A stretch of DNA of 59,002 bases from an uncultured Lachnospiraceae bacterium (GCA_947625135.1 CANQNE010000013.1:1-59002), one strand, 5' to 3'. Shown: positions 17,967-27,161, numbered from the stretch's first letter. Numbers and translations: made by a program. Notes: generated by a model from the sequence alone, not told the origin.

Positions 17967-19016
17967 TTATACCAGTATCTCATTATGCCCTGCAGCTTTT
18001 AAAAGCCGGTTCATGATTGCCTGTCCCAGTTCTCCGTCGGAAAAACTCTCAGAATAGATGACGTCCACGCCGGCATGGTCAAATGCCCGCAGCACGGCGA
18101 ACAGACTTGCCGCGACCGTCCCGGCATCCTGCCTGCTGCCTGCGGATCTCACGATCCCGCCGGGATAGCAGTCCGCAGTCTCCTCCGTTGCCAGCACGCC
18201 CGGACGCTTCCCCTCTGAAACCGCTTTGCGCACCAGCGCCGCGATGGTCTCCGTTACCTTGTCCCGCTGTCCTTCCACAATGAACATTTCAGCCCTTGGA
18301 GCATAGTGCCGGTATTTCATTCCCGGCGCCTTCGGCCGTACATGGGCATCCTCCTTCAGAAGCCCCCTGTCCGTCTCCACGGAGCCGATCACCTCTTCCA
18401 GCTTTTCCTGTGTAATGTAACCGGGACGCAGGATGACCGGCCTCTGTCCGGTCATATCCACGATCGTGGATTCCAGCCCGATCTGCACCTTTCCCCCGTC
18501 TAAGATCAGGGGAATCCTTCCATCCAGATCCTCCTTCACATGGGCCGCCGTGGTGGGGCTTGGCCTGCCGGAAGCATTTGCGCTTGGCGCCGCGATAAAT
18601 CCGCCGGCCGCCCTGATCAGCGCCAGCGCCGCAGGGTGGGCGGGCATCCGCACCGCCACTGTGTCAAGTCCGCCTGTGGTAGTCATGGGAACGGCTTCCT
18701 TCTTCTGAAAGATCATGGTAAGCGGGCCGGGCCAGAAAACCTCCGCCAGCTTTTTTGCCTGCTCCGGCACGAAGGCGGCGACACGCTCCAGACTTTTCAG
18801 CTCTGCGATATGTACGATCAGCGGATTGTCAGAGGGCCTTCCTTTTGCAGCATAGATCTTCGCGGCTGCCTCCTGGTTAAAGGCATCTCCCCCAAGACCG
18901 TATACGGTTTCCGTGGGAAAGGCCACCAGTCCTCCCTCTTTGAGGATCTGTCCTGCCCGGGCCATCAGCCGGGCGTCTATCTGATTTGCGTCGATTTTCC
19001 AAACTTCCGTTTTCAT
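17967..19016 (-). CDS. sua5: L-threonylcarbamoyladenylate synthase (Sua5 type)
   Basis: A 349-residue enzyme that makes threonylcarbamoyl-AMP from Thr, bicarbonate and ATP for t6A37 modification of ANN-decoding tRNAs. N-terminal YrdC/Sua5 domain: KEGGLVAFPTETVYGLGGDAF, KGRPSDNPLIVHI, SANASGRPSPT. C-terminal Sua5 domain follows a linker (KAPGMKYRHYAPRAEM, then the ATEETADCYPGG region). A perfect -10 lies 7 nt before ATG 19016 and no good ribosome site is present, so the mRNA may be leaderless. It heads the long run down to cca. Confidence 0.92.
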   Translation of the reverse strand: MKTEVWKIDANQIDARLMARAGQILKEGGLVAFPTETVYGLGGDAFNQEAAAKIYAAKGRPSDNPLIVHIAELKSLERVAAFVPEQAKKLAEVFWPGPLTMIFQKKEAVPMTTTGGLDTVAVRMPAHPAALALIRAAGGFIAAPSANASGRPSPTTAAHVKEDLDGRIPLILDGGKVQIGLESTIVDMTGQRPVILRPGYITQEKLEEVIGSVETDRGLLKEDAHVRPKAPGMKYRHYAPRAEMFIVEGQRDKVTETIAALVRKAVSEGKRPGVLATEETADCYPGGIVRSAGSRQDAGTVAASLFAVLRAFDHAGVDVIYSESFSDGELGQAIMNRLLKAAGHNEILV

Positions 19017-19023
19017 ATTTCTT

Positions 19024-19052
19024 ATTATACACATAGAAATCAGAAGTTGCAA
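19024..19052 (-). promoter_or_regulatory. sua5 promoter, predicted leaderless start
   Basis: Minus strand TTGCAA (19052-19047), exactly 17 bp, then TATAAT (19029-19024). Only 7 nt separate the -10 from the sua5 ATG at 19016, so transcription should begin at or next to the A of ATG. Confidence 0.65.
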
Positions 19053-19073
19053 CTATCGTTTCCGTGGTTCTTT

Positions 19074-19181
19074 GCTCTTACGGGGCGTTCCCTTCGCTCT
19101 TACGGGACGTTCCTCTGCTCTCGCGGGGCGTTTCCTTCATTCTCACGGGGCGTTCCTCTGCTCTCGCGGGGGCGTTCCCTT
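19074..19181. repeat. Five tandem 21/22-nt repeats between cwlD and sua5
   Basis: Units start at 19074, 19096, 19117, 19139 and 19160, alternating in length 22, 21, 22, 21, 22. Consensus GCTCTYRCGGGGCGTTCC followed by CTTC or TCT. Copies 1, 3 and 5 end in C/TTTC-like endings while 2 and 4 end in TCT, suggesting a 43-nt higher-order unit. The array is just upstream of the sua5 promoter and just after the cwlD stop. It belongs to no gene I can support. Confidence 0.85.
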
Positions 19182-19194
19182 GCCGAATATCGTC

Positions 19195-19881
19195 TTAACT
19201 GTCAAGGTATGCCAGAATCCCGTCTCCTATCGCCTGCGCCACCTGCTTTTGATATTCCTCCGTCAAAAGCCGCTGGGCCTCCTCCCAGTTGCTCAAAAAC
19301 CCACATTCTACGATCACCGTCGGCGCCACGGTGTGCCGCAGCATATAATAGCTGTCATTGGCCTTAACCTGCCGTTCCTTCGCAGGCTTCAGCTGCTCCG
19401 TCATCGTCTGCTGTATGACCTTTGCCAGCTTTTCTCCTTCTTCTGACTGTTTATAGTAAAATACCTGACAGCCGCTTTGGCCGCCATCGTGGTAACTGTT
19501 CTGGTGGATACTCACTGCCACTGTGGGGTCTGTTTCCTTGATGATGGCGCATCGCTTCTGCATATCTTCTCTTTTTTTGTTGGAAGCATACTCCCCGTAC
19601 AGACCCTCGTCCGTCTCTCTGGTCATCACCACGGCAACCCCCTGCTTCTCAAGATATTCCTGCAGATATCGGGCAATCTGCAGATTGATATCCTTTTCTT
19701 TTGCGTCGTTGATACCGATTTTTCCGGGATCTATCCCGCCATGCCCCGCATCAATGACTACCTGCTTTTCCGGTGAGGGCGTCGCCGTATTTCCCACAGG
19801 CAGATACCTGCCCCCTGCAAGAAAGGCCACCAGCACAAGTACAACCAGCCCAAGCATCCATTCCACTTTGTTTTCCCGCAT
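19195..19881 (-). CDS. cwlD: N-acetylmuramoyl-L-alanine amidase CwlD
   Basis: A 228-residue Amidase_3 zinc hydrolase with an N-terminal membrane anchor (about 8-26). Zinc/catalytic motifs: VVIDAGHGGIDPG (His), NLQIARYL with Glu in EKDINL, SIHQNSYHD (His), and VIVECGFLSNWEE (catalytic Glu). CwlD in Bacillus removes peptide side chains from spore-cortex muramic acid so that muramic-delta-lactam forms. Length and anchor fit CwlD rather than a vegetative amidase. ATG 19881 is 5 nt from GGAG; an in-frame GTG (19887) is the alternative. Confidence 0.92.
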   Translation of the reverse strand: MRENKVEWMLGLVVLVLVAFLAGGRYLPVGNTATPSPEKQVVIDAGHGGIDPGKIGINDAKEKDINLQIARYLQEYLEKQGVAVVMTRETDEGLYGEYASNKKREDMQKRCAIIKETDPTVAVSIHQNSYHDGGQSGCQVFYYKQSEEGEKLAKVIQQTMTEQLKPAKERQVKANDSYYMLRHTVAPTVIVECGFLSNWEEAQRLLTEEYQKQVAQAIGDGILAYLDS

Positions 19882-19969
19882 ACTCACTCCATATCCGCCT
19901 CTTTGCGCTATATCTCATTTATATGCGTGGAAAAAACCGTTCATTCATCAGACCCGTCTCAACGGTACA

Positions 19970-20686
19970 TCAGAAGCCGCTGTCTCCTTTGGGATAAAAT
20001 CCCAGCGCCTCATTCGGCGGCGGCGCCAGCGCTCTTTCCCGGAATACTGCCGTCTCTTCCTCACTGCAGAGACGATAATTTCTTCCCGACAGCCGGTACC
20101 CCTCCAGCCGTCTGGGCGTAAGCCCCTTAGAGCCTGATACCACCACTGCAGTGCCTTCCTCCTCCATATATTCCAACAGCTTTTCCAATACCGCAAAATA
20201 TCCGAAGGTGTTGGGTTTCGTTCCAAATTCGCCCAAAGATATCCGATACTGCTCCTGATAATCCTCCTCATCCATTTGGAAAAAGCAAATATATTTGGAA
20301 TTAAAAATCCGGCCGATCCGATTGCTCAGCTGCTGCGCATTTTTTCTTTCCTCTCTGCCCCACTCTCCCAGTATACGCCGGCATTGCTCAATATGGCTGA
20401 TTCCATCTACTTCATAGACACATTCCAGAATAAACAGATCCCGCTGCTCCTTTTCCTTTTCGGAAACCTGATGCCTGTACCGGCGATAAACCTTCCAGAA
20501 TTCCATCAGCTCCTGAAAATGCCGGTGGGCATCCGGATTTTTCGGCCCGAAATAATAAAATGTAACCGCCTCTGACTCCGTCTGATTTTGCAGCCGTTCC
20601 TTCAATTCCCTGTCACAACACGTCAACGCTTCAAGTACAGAGCCGGTTTTCTCCAGTTGAGCCAAAAACAATTCAGCCAGTCCCAT
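19970..20686 (-). CDS. Unrecognised cytoplasmic protein
   Basis: A 238-residue soluble protein with no signal peptide or membrane segment. I recognise no family. It is rich in aromatic and charged residues in the first half (FYYFGPKNPDAHRHFQELMEFWKVYRRYR), has two Cys near the N-terminus (CCDRELKE) and one in CRRILGEWG, and a later stretch TAVVVSGSKGLTPRRLEGYRLSG. ATG 20686 is 8 nt after AAAGGAG; another ATG two codons earlier is only 2 nt from it. It lies between degV and cwlD. An 18-bp imperfect palindrome lies 54 nt upstream. Confidence 0.75.
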   Translation of the reverse strand: MGLAELFLAQLEKTGSVLEALTCCDRELKERLQNQTESEAVTFYYFGPKNPDAHRHFQELMEFWKVYRRYRHQVSEKEKEQRDLFILECVYEVDGISHIEQCRRILGEWGREERKNAQQLSNRIGRIFNSKYICFFQMDEEDYQEQYRISLGEFGTKPNTFGYFAVLEKLLEYMEEEGTAVVVSGSKGLTPRRLEGYRLSGRNYRLCSEEETAVFRERALAPPPNEALGFYPKGDSGF

Positions 20687-20739
20687 TTTCATTTCTCCTT
20701 TCTTCCCGCTGTTTGAACCATGATTTTTATTTGTACATA

Positions 20740-20757
20740 ACTTATGTATACGTAAGT
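20740..20757. promoter_or_regulatory. 18-bp palindrome, possible operator
   Basis: ACTTAT-GTATAC-GTAAGT pairs at 8 of 9 symmetric positions around a GTATAC core. It is in the gap between degV (ends 20809) and the unrecognised gene starting at 20686. A dimeric repressor site is plausible; no matching regulator is visible. Confidence 0.35.
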
Positions 20758-20808
20758 GTCTTTGAAAGCAGCGACCATGTTTCTGTCCCTGCTTTCTTCC
20801 TGATCCAC

Positions 20809-21651
20809 TCACGCTTTTTTCACATATACGATCCCAAAGGCGCCGGCGCCGATATGGGTGCCGATGGTAGCCCCAACGCCCCGGAGCCGGGGCCTGCCGA
20901 AATCCATCCCCATATTTTTTAAGGTGGCTACAAAACCCAGACAGTTTGTTTTGTCATAGGTATAGAGAAAATATACGGGGTAATCCGGATCCGGCATATC
21001 TGCCTGCACCAGTTTTGCAATCTGCTTAAAGGCACGGCGGGATCCGATCTGCTTGCCGCACACGACCACCTTGCCATCTGAAAACGTGATCAGCGGCTTC
21101 AGGTTCACCAGATTTCCCAGATTTGCCTGTCCCTTGGACAATCTTCCTCCCTTTGCCAGATACTCCAGCGTATTCAGTCCCGCAAACAACGTCACCCGAT
21201 CCCGCAGAGCCTCCACCGCCTCTACGATCTCTTTGGCGCTGCAGCCTTCCCTCCGCATACGGATGGCATGGTTCACAAGAATACGCATGCTTACCGTGGC
21301 ATGACGGCTGTCGATAATATAGATCTTCTCATAATCCACCATCTGTTTGGCAAGCTCCGCGCCCTGGCAGGTGCCGCTCAACTCTCCGGAGATCAGGATC
21401 GCGATCACCTCATCTCCCGCTTTTTTGGCCTCCTCAAACAGCTTTAAAAACGCCGCGGGCGAAGGCTGGGAGGTGGTGGGGTATTCTCCCTTCTCCAGAC
21501 GCTCATAAAATTCGTCCCTTGTAATGTCCACGCCGTCTGCGTAGGTTTCCTTCCCAAAGTTAATACTCATGGGCACACATAAAAAATTGTTTTTCTGAAT
21601 CTCAGCCACCGTATAGTCGGCCGCTGAATCTGTAATAATCTGAATTGCCAT
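20809..21651 (-). CDS. DegV-family fatty-acid-binding protein
   Basis: A 280-residue DegV protein. Seen: the N-terminal IITDSAADY, the substrate loop TTSQPSPAAFLKLFEEA, ISGELSGTCQGAELAK, IIDSRHATVSM, GGRLSKGQANLGNLVNLKPL, and the end GTHIGAGAFGIVYV. DegV/FakB proteins present fatty acids to the kinase FakA; no fakA is beside it, so the role is by family only. ATG 21651 follows AGGAGATCA. It is divergent from the GT-C gene. Confidence 0.9.
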   Translation of the reverse strand: MAIQIITDSAADYTVAEIQKNNFLCVPMSINFGKETYADGVDITRDEFYERLEKGEYPTTSQPSPAAFLKLFEEAKKAGDEVIAILISGELSGTCQGAELAKQMVDYEKIYIIDSRHATVSMRILVNHAIRMRREGCSAKEIVEAVEALRDRVTLFAGLNTLEYLAKGGRLSKGQANLGNLVNLKPLITFSDGKVVVCGKQIGSRRAFKQIAKLVQADMPDPDYPVYFLYTYDKTNCLGFVATLKNMGMDFGRPRLRGVGATIGTHIGAGAFGIVYVKKA

Positions 21652-21831
21652 TGATCTCCTGCGTGAACCGCCCCAGGGCAATACCCCTCCGGACAGCCAC
21701 ATTCTCCTTTCCGTCTGAACAGTGGGTTTTTTATTTTTAAATTCAAAATAATTCTATCACAACTTCGTATAAAATGGAACTTTTTTTTCTACTGAGTTTC
21801 TATTTTTATTCTTTTTTAATGAAAGCGGATA

Positions 21832-21840
21832 TGCTATACT
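21832..21840 (+). promoter_or_regulatory. Extended -10 promoter of the GT-C membrane gene
   Basis: TGCTATACT, i.e. an extended TG plus -10 TATACT at 21835-21840, lies 34 nt before ATG 21875. The -35 region is only a T tract (21812-21817), which suits an extended -10 promoter. Confidence 0.45.
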
Positions 21841-21874
21841 ATTGAAAATGATGCGCGCGAAAGGAGGATTTTCT

Positions 21875-23539
21875 ATGACAGAGTCCTCAAGCCCCTCCAT
21901 TCAGACAACTTCTCCCAAAAAGCAGGTTCCTTTGGAGCTGTTGTTTTTTTGCTTTTACTGCGTCCTGTTCATTGTGGTGACCTGTTTTCATGAACCATGG
22001 TACGACGAAGCGCAGGCATGGATGATCGCCCGGAACGCATCTTTCAAAGATATTCTCTTTCAGATCCCCCATTATGAGGGGCATCCGCCTCTCTGGCACC
22101 TGATCCTTTTTCCCTTTGCCCGGCTGGGGCTTCCCTTTGAACCCTGTCTGAAAGGAATCAGCTTTGTGATTTCGGCTGCCGCCGTCTGGCTGCTTCTGTA
22201 CCGTTCTCCCTTTCCAAAAGGAATACGTCTCGCACTGCCTTTTACCTATTTCTTATTCTACCAGTATGGGGTTATCAGCCGTCCTTACTGCCTGCTCATG
22301 CTGGCGTTTTTTCTTGCGGCATGGGCTTATCCTTCCCGAAACGAAAAACCATTTTCCTTTGTGCTGTCCCTGATGCTTTTGTGCGCCGCCAGCAGTTACG
22401 GCATCCTATTTGGCGGCGGCATCGCGCTGGCATGGCTTTTGGAACTTCTTTTCCCCAGAGATCCGGATATGCCGCTCTCCGGCCGGACCGGCAAATTCTT
22501 AAAATCCCGCCAGTTTTTTGCACTGCTTGTGCTGCTGGCTGCGGCGCTGGCTCTGATCTTCCTGATCTTTCCCGCCAAAGACGCCAACGGCATCAATCTG
22601 GAGGATCCCGCCAACAATCTGCTGTTCCGCATTGCCTATATGTTCTTTGTGGCGCCGCTGGACGCTTTGTTTTTCCAGTCCATCGGTTATGGCGCCCTGC
22701 TCTGGCAGAAAATTCCCGCCCTGACCTTTGCCGGCGGCCTTCTGCTTGGCGCCATTCTGTTTGCCATGCTTTTCCTGATCGGAAAGCGGCGGGGCAAAGC
22801 CCTTTTGTTTGTCATCCCTTATACATTATACGCCGTTTTCTGCGCTAATATTTATTTCTGGACGCACCATACCGGTATTATCCTGCTGTTTTTCCTCTTT
22901 TATCTCTGGTGCTGTATGGACGGGCAGAAAGATCCCGCCGTCCTGCTCCCGGAGGGAAAACGGCCGCGGTTCGCCTATTACATGCTCACCCTTTTTTCTC
23001 TGGCAATGTCCCTCATGTGGAGCGCCACGGCCAGCTATACGGATATTACCAGAAATTACGGCCACGGCCGATCGCTGGCTGCCTTTATCCGGGAAAACGG
23101 GCTGGATCAGTACCGGATCATGATCGCATGGGATCATGGGGAGGACGAAAAGACCGGCAAGATCACCAGTCTGGATGTGACAAACTGCACCTTAGGCATC
23201 AGCGCGCTTCCCTATTTTTCTCACAATCTGTTTTACAACTTCCGGGAGGGGCTGGATGAACACCTCTATTCTTACAACATGCTGCCAAGCGACGCCCGCA
23301 GCGAAGAAGTGATCCGGCAATGCCGCAGCGAGGGCATCCCGGATATCATTGTGGGCTACTGCTGGCTTGAAGATATCTTTCCCTCAGACATGACCGCAAA
23401 CGTCAGCTACCTGCCGGTGACCTGCATCGAAGATAATTATATCTGGAAAAACGGCCTGTATGAAACCTACTATTATGTTTATGTCCGAACCGATCTGCTA
23501 AATGAGATCGGGCTTCCGGTGATCCCGTACCGGCAGTGA
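21875..23539 (+). CDS. Polytopic GT-C-like membrane protein, putative glycosyltransferase
   Basis: A 554-residue protein with about ten to eleven hydrophobic segments. The first extracytoplasmic loop carries HEPWYDEAQAWMIARN. An acidic DE pair in this loop is typical of GT-C glycosyltransferases (PMT/ArnT-like) that use polyprenyl-linked sugars. The C-terminal ~150 residues are soluble and outside, with several Cys-free beta-like stretches and a NxT-rich part. No partner glycan genes are adjacent, so donor and acceptor are unknown. ATG 21875 is 7 nt after AAAGGAGG. It ends convergent to metK. Confidence 0.7.
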   Translation: MTESSSPSIQTTSPKKQVPLELLFFCFYCVLFIVVTCFHEPWYDEAQAWMIARNASFKDILFQIPHYEGHPPLWHLILFPFARLGLPFEPCLKGISFVISAAAVWLLLYRSPFPKGIRLALPFTYFLFYQYGVISRPYCLLMLAFFLAAWAYPSRNEKPFSFVLSLMLLCAASSYGILFGGGIALAWLLELLFPRDPDMPLSGRTGKFLKSRQFFALLVLLAAALALIFLIFPAKDANGINLEDPANNLLFRIAYMFFVAPLDALFFQSIGYGALLWQKIPALTFAGGLLLGAILFAMLFLIGKRRGKALLFVIPYTLYAVFCANIYFWTHHTGIILLFFLFYLWCCMDGQKDPAVLLPEGKRPRFAYYMLTLFSLAMSLMWSATASYTDITRNYGHGRSLAAFIRENGLDQYRIMIAWDHGEDEKTGKITSLDVTNCTLGISALPYFSHNLFYNFREGLDEHLYSYNMLPSDARSEEVIRQCRSEGIPDIIVGYCWLEDIFPSDMTANVSYLPVTCIEDNYIWKNGLYETYYYVYVRTDLLNEIGLPVIPYRQ

Positions 23540-23593
23540 TGACAAAAAGCTCCGGACAGCTCCGGGGATCATAAAATGAGGCTGGAAACAGAT

Positions 23594-23631
23594 AAGCCGC
23601 CCAGGCCGGATTTATCCTGCCCGCGCGGCTT
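23594..23631. terminator. Hairpin between convergent genes, possible bidirectional terminator
   Basis: An 18-nt arm pair, AAGCCGCCCAGGCCGGAT (23594-23611) with ATCCTGCCCGCGCGGCTT (23614-23631), pairs imperfectly with only 2 nt between. It lies between the GT-C gene and metK. Neither side has a strong T run, so termination is uncertain. Confidence 0.4.
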
Positions 23632-23663
23632 CATGATCCACAGTCTCTTTCTTTTTGAAGCCC

Positions 23664-24851
23664 TTATACAAGGCTTTTCAGAAGTTCTACTTTGTCCAGC
23701 TTTTCCCACGGAAGATCCAGATCATTCCTTCCGAAATGGCCATAAACCGATACCTGTCCGTAAATGGGCCGGCGCAGGTCAAACATCTTGATGATCCCTG
23801 CCGGACGCAGATCAAAATGCTCCCGGATCAGTTCTGCCAGCGCCATGTCGGAAATCTTTCCTGTTCCAAAGGTATCTACATGAACTGACATAGGCTGGGC
23901 AACGCCGATGGCATACGCCAGCTGGATCTCACAGGATTTTGCCAGACCTGCCGCCACGATGTTCTTCGCCACATAACGGGCGGCGTAAGCTGCGGAGCGA
24001 TCTACCTTAGTGCAATCCTTTCCGGAAAACGCGCCGCCGCCGTGACGGGCATATCCGCCATACGTATCCACAATGATCTTACGGCCAGTCAGGCCGCTGT
24101 CCCCAGCGGGCCCGCCGATCACAAACCGGCCGGTAGGATTGATAAAATATTTGGTTTTCTCACTGAGCATCTCCTTTGGCAGGATGGGATCAAACACATA
24201 CTGCCGGATATCCGCGTGAATCTTTGACTGGGAAACAGACGGATCATGCTGGGTAGAAAGTACCACTGCCGCCAAATGCACCGGCTTGCCGTTCTCGTCA
24301 TACTCTACGCTTACCTGGGTTTTGCCGTCCGGCCGCAGATAGGGCAGCGTCCCGTCTTTCCGAACCTGCTCCAGCCGTTTGGCCAGCTTGTTGGCCAGAT
24401 AGATCGGATATGGCATATACTCGTCTGTCTCGTCAGAGGCAAATCCGAACATCATGCCCTGATCACCTGCGCCGATGGCCTCCAGCTGTGCGTCAGACAT
24501 GTCCTGCTCCCTTGCCTCCAACGCCTGATTAACGCCTCTGGCAATATCCGGCGACTGCTCCTCCAGCCGGACGATCACTTCGATCTTGTCCGCATTAAAG
24601 CCTACTCCATCATTGTCGTACCCGATCTCGCGCACAGTGTCCCGCACGATCTTCTCATAATCCACTTTCGCTTTGGTAGTGACCTCTCCCATCAGCAGTA
24701 CGAATCCCGTCTTTGTACAGGTTTCACAGGCCACCCGGCTCATAGGATCCTGCTCCAGCAGCGCATCCAGAATATTATCGGAAATCCGGTCGCAGAGCTT
24801 GTCGGGATGTCCCTCTGTTACTGATTCAGACGTAAAAATATATTTTTCCAT
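23664..24851 (-). CDS. metK: S-adenosylmethionine synthetase
   Basis: A 395-residue enzyme making SAM from Met and ATP. Motifs: [20 protein letters not shown] near the N-terminus, [16 protein letters not shown] (about 117), the P-loop-like [18 protein letters not shown] (about 265), and [16 protein letters not shown] 24851 follows GGAGG with good spacing; an in-frame ATG 12 nt earlier overlaps the ribosome site. The leader between the GH18 gene and metK is about 100 nt and shows no recognisable SAM riboswitch. Confidence 0.95.
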   Translation of the reverse strand: MEKYIFTSESVTEGHPDKLCDRISDNILDALLEQDPMSRVACETCTKTGFVLLMGEVTTKAKVDYEKIVRDTVREIGYDNDGVGFNADKIEVIVRLEEQSPDIARGVNQALEAREQDMSDAQLEAIGAGDQGMMFGFASDETDEYMPYPIYLANKLAKRLEQVRKDGTLPYLRPDGKTQVSVEYDENGKPVHLAAVVLSTQHDPSVSQSKIHADIRQYVFDPILPKEMLSEKTKYFINPTGRFVIGGPAGDSGLTGRKIIVDTYGGYARHGGGAFSGKDCTKVDRSAAYAARYVAKNIVAAGLAKSCEIQLAYAIGVAQPMSVHVDTFGTGKISDMALAELIREHFDLRPAGIIKMFDLRRPIYGQVSVYGHFGRNDLDLPWEKLDKVELLKSLV

Positions 24852-24954
24852 ACTTTCCTCCATTTGAAAATTTGCACTCTTTTTCTTTTGTTACAAACAT
24901 TTGCGGCCGGCGGCTAAAGCCGGTACCCGGTCACCGGATGTCTGTCCCCGGCAG

Positions 24955-26676
24955 TCACTGCATACTGTAATAACGGGAGATCACTTCCCAGATCGCTGCT
25001 TTTTCCAGACCCAGCTTCCATGAAGCCACGCCCGCTACCTGTTTTTCCTGCATGACCTTCAGCTTCTCCTCTATGGAGCGCTCTTCTTCCAGCCAGACCT
25101 TACACTGGGTGTCTCCCTCCGTGTACTCCGCATAATACTGCTTGACAGTCTCGTCCCAGCTTGGCTGTACACCCAGAGACGCCAGCGTCTCCTCCGCCTT
25201 TGTCATGCCAACGCTTTGCCAGTTCAGCTTATAGGGATTGTATTCCCCCTCGGAGCTGCCTGAGCCTTCCGCCGCGATCTCCGCTTCCGTCTTCGGCACT
25301 TCCTTCCAGATCCTGGTATAGAAGGGAACGGCATTGATCAGCTTTTCACAGGGTACCATTTTCAGCATACGGTCTATGCCCGATGTGACAAACTCGATGG
25401 AAGCCACACTGCCCAGCCCCGTCTCTTCATTGAGATGCTCATCGTACCCCATCAGGATGATATAGTCGGCAAACGCCGCCTGCTCCTCAGGCTGATAAAA
25501 GCTGTTATAATCGTAAGGCACATGATTGTCCACTGACAAAACCAGCCCGTTGCTGTGACATCTGAGCGAAAGCTCCCGGATAAACTGGATAAATGCAGGC
25601 CCTTCTTCCGCCTTCAGCTCTTCAAAATCAATATTCAGGCCGTCCAGACTGTAATCCGTGGCCACATGGATCAGATTGTCGATCAGCGTCTGTCTGGACA
25701 CAGGATCGGACAGCACCGCGCCTGTATCAACCGTCTCCGTAAAATTGTCCACCATTCCCCAGACCTGAATCCCCTGCTCATGGGCATAAGCCACATAAGC
25801 GGTGCTGGCAATGGAAGCAATATCGCCCTCCTGTCCCTGCAGATGGAACCATGTGGGGGAAAGTACATTCACACCCTTTGCATTTAACAGTCTTGTGGAG
25901 ATTTCATCATTTTCTCCATAGCTCATCACCTGATGCCATGTCAGGTTGATGGGATAATCCTTTGTGAGACTGGCATAACCGTCATTGCGGGATGGCGTGG
26001 ACACGCTCTCCTCCCGCCGGTTTTCCAGAAACTTCTTCTGAATATATCCGATATATCCGTCCTCTGTGCGCACCTGACTCCAGTTGTCGCCTTCCTCCAG
26101 CACACGCAGCGGCGTTCCCTCTTCCACATCCGTCAGGATCGGGCTTTTTACACCGCCTCTGTAGCGTACCGCCTGATCCTTCTTCACATCAGCGACGGTA
26201 TAAGTCTCATTGGCATTGTCGATCACCACTCTGGCAGGGCTGTCATAAACTTCACAGGACGCCATGGGCGTATACAGCCGGATCAGATCCATAGAAAGAT
26301 AAACGGTATCATCCTTCAGCAGGATGCCGTTGGTTTCGTCGTGTACAGCCACGCCATCCGGCTTTGCATATAACATCTGCCCCCGGGATTCCTCCCAGTA
26401 AAAGCGATCGTTCAGATACTGCCGCACCTGTTCATAAGTGAAATATGCGGCGCCGTCCACCAACACTCCATGTCCTTCCGCTATTTCATTATTGATCACC
26501 AGCGCCACGTCGGCATTGCTTTCGTTATGAAAATATTTCTGCTGGTCATAACGGTCTTTGACAGGTTTATATCGAAAAGCAAGTCCCATACAGAGGCTCA
26601 GCACCAGTATGACGGCTGCAAAAATAATAAACGGCAAGATCTTGTTTCTTTTTCTTCTGCCTGTTGTCTGTCCCAT
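24955..26676 (-). CDS. Membrane-anchored GH18 glycosidase with SH3 domain
   Basis: A 573-residue protein: basic head RRKRNK, one transmembrane anchor (about 13-33), a stalk resembling copper-amine-oxidase-N/stalk domains (about 50-165), an SH3b domain (about 175-240, TPLRVLEEGDNWSQVRTEDGYIGYI), and a C-terminal glycosyl hydrolase 18 barrel (about 255-570). The GH18 catalytic motif is intact: LDGLNIDFEEL, with the acid Glu. Further barrel strands are seen at VLSVDNH and YIILMGYDEH. The family includes cortex-lytic and germination N-acetylglucosaminidases (SleL/YaaH/YdhD type); a cell-wall or spore role is inferred. ATG 26676 follows GGAGGATGT. Confidence 0.9.
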   Translation of the reverse strand: MGQTTGRRKRNKILPFIIFAAVILVLSLCMGLAFRYKPVKDRYDQQKYFHNESNADVALVINNEIAEGHGVLVDGAAYFTYEQVRQYLNDRFYWEESRGQMLYAKPDGVAVHDETNGILLKDDTVYLSMDLIRLYTPMASCEVYDSPARVVIDNANETYTVADVKKDQAVRYRGGVKSPILTDVEEGTPLRVLEEGDNWSQVRTEDGYIGYIQKKFLENRREESVSTPSRNDGYASLTKDYPINLTWHQVMSYGENDEISTRLLNAKGVNVLSPTWFHLQGQEGDIASIASTAYVAYAHEQGIQVWGMVDNFTETVDTGAVLSDPVSRQTLIDNLIHVATDYSLDGLNIDFEELKAEEGPAFIQFIRELSLRCHSNGLVLSVDNHVPYDYNSFYQPEEQAAFADYIILMGYDEHLNEETGLGSVASIEFVTSGIDRMLKMVPCEKLINAVPFYTRIWKEVPKTEAEIAAEGSGSSEGEYNPYKLNWQSVGMTKAEETLASLGVQPSWDETVKQYYAEYTEGDTQCKVWLEEERSIEEKLKVMQEKQVAGVASWKLGLEKAAIWEVISRYYSMQ

Positions 26677-26718
26677 ACATCCTCCTTCATTTCCTTCCCG
26701 CTCTCTTCGGGTAAATGT

Positions 26719-26747
26719 ATTATACACCGCTGTTTCTAAAAATACAA
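26719..26747 (-). promoter_or_regulatory. Promoter of the GH18 gene
   Basis: Minus strand TTGTAT (26747-26742), 17 bp, TATAAT (26724-26719). It lies inside an upstream in-frame extension and supports the start at 26676. Confidence 0.6.
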
Positions 26748-27133
26748 CCTTGTTTTCCCGTCTGGGACACTTTTTGGCGGAATCGGCGATCCCCTTTCGC
26801 GCTGCCGTCTGAATCGTCATACTGCTCCTTTCATGAAATGGATTTATCAGGGTCTGCAGATCTGCTGCGTGGCGATGCAGGGCGCCGTTTTCCGCCGCGG
26901 TCAATTTTCCTCCTATACAGCGGCATGATGCCCGGCATTTCAACGGCGGGTCTGCGGCTGAACTTGTTTCTCATCTTGTAACGTCAGACGAACCTCCTTT
27001 CATTCACTTTTCGTCTTTGTGATTATTATATACAATTTGTTGTCAATTTGCAAGATCTTAATTTGGGTTCTCCAAAAAAATGTGTCGAAAAAATGAAATT
27101 TTTCAGATGCTTTTATTTTCCAGCCAGATTTAC
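26748..27133. other. Intergenic stretch with no supported gene
   Basis: About 390 nt between divergent promoters. On the minus strand there is an AAAGGAGG (27000-26993) followed 18 nt later by an ATG (26974) opening a 47-codon frame of low-complexity Arg/Ser/Pro composition, and a GAAAGGAGCAGT-ATG (26820) in frame with the GH18 gene. I do not call either as a gene. Confidence 0.4.
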
Positions 27134-27161
27134 TTTACAATGCAGAGAAATTTGATATAAT
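27134..27161 (+). promoter_or_regulatory. Promoter of mecA
   Basis: TTTACA (27134-27139), 16 bp, TATAAT (27156-27161). The leader to the mecA start is about 78 nt. Confidence 0.55.

Noticed and set aside
24852-24954. SAM riboswitch upstream of metK
   Set aside because: The leader is only about 100 nt, lacks the four-way junction elements, and has no clear terminator/antiterminator pair.
26677-26974. Small minus-strand frames upstream of the GH18 gene
   Set aside because: One has its ribosome site 18 nt away and low-complexity composition; the other is interrupted by the GH18 promoter. Neither resembles a known protein.
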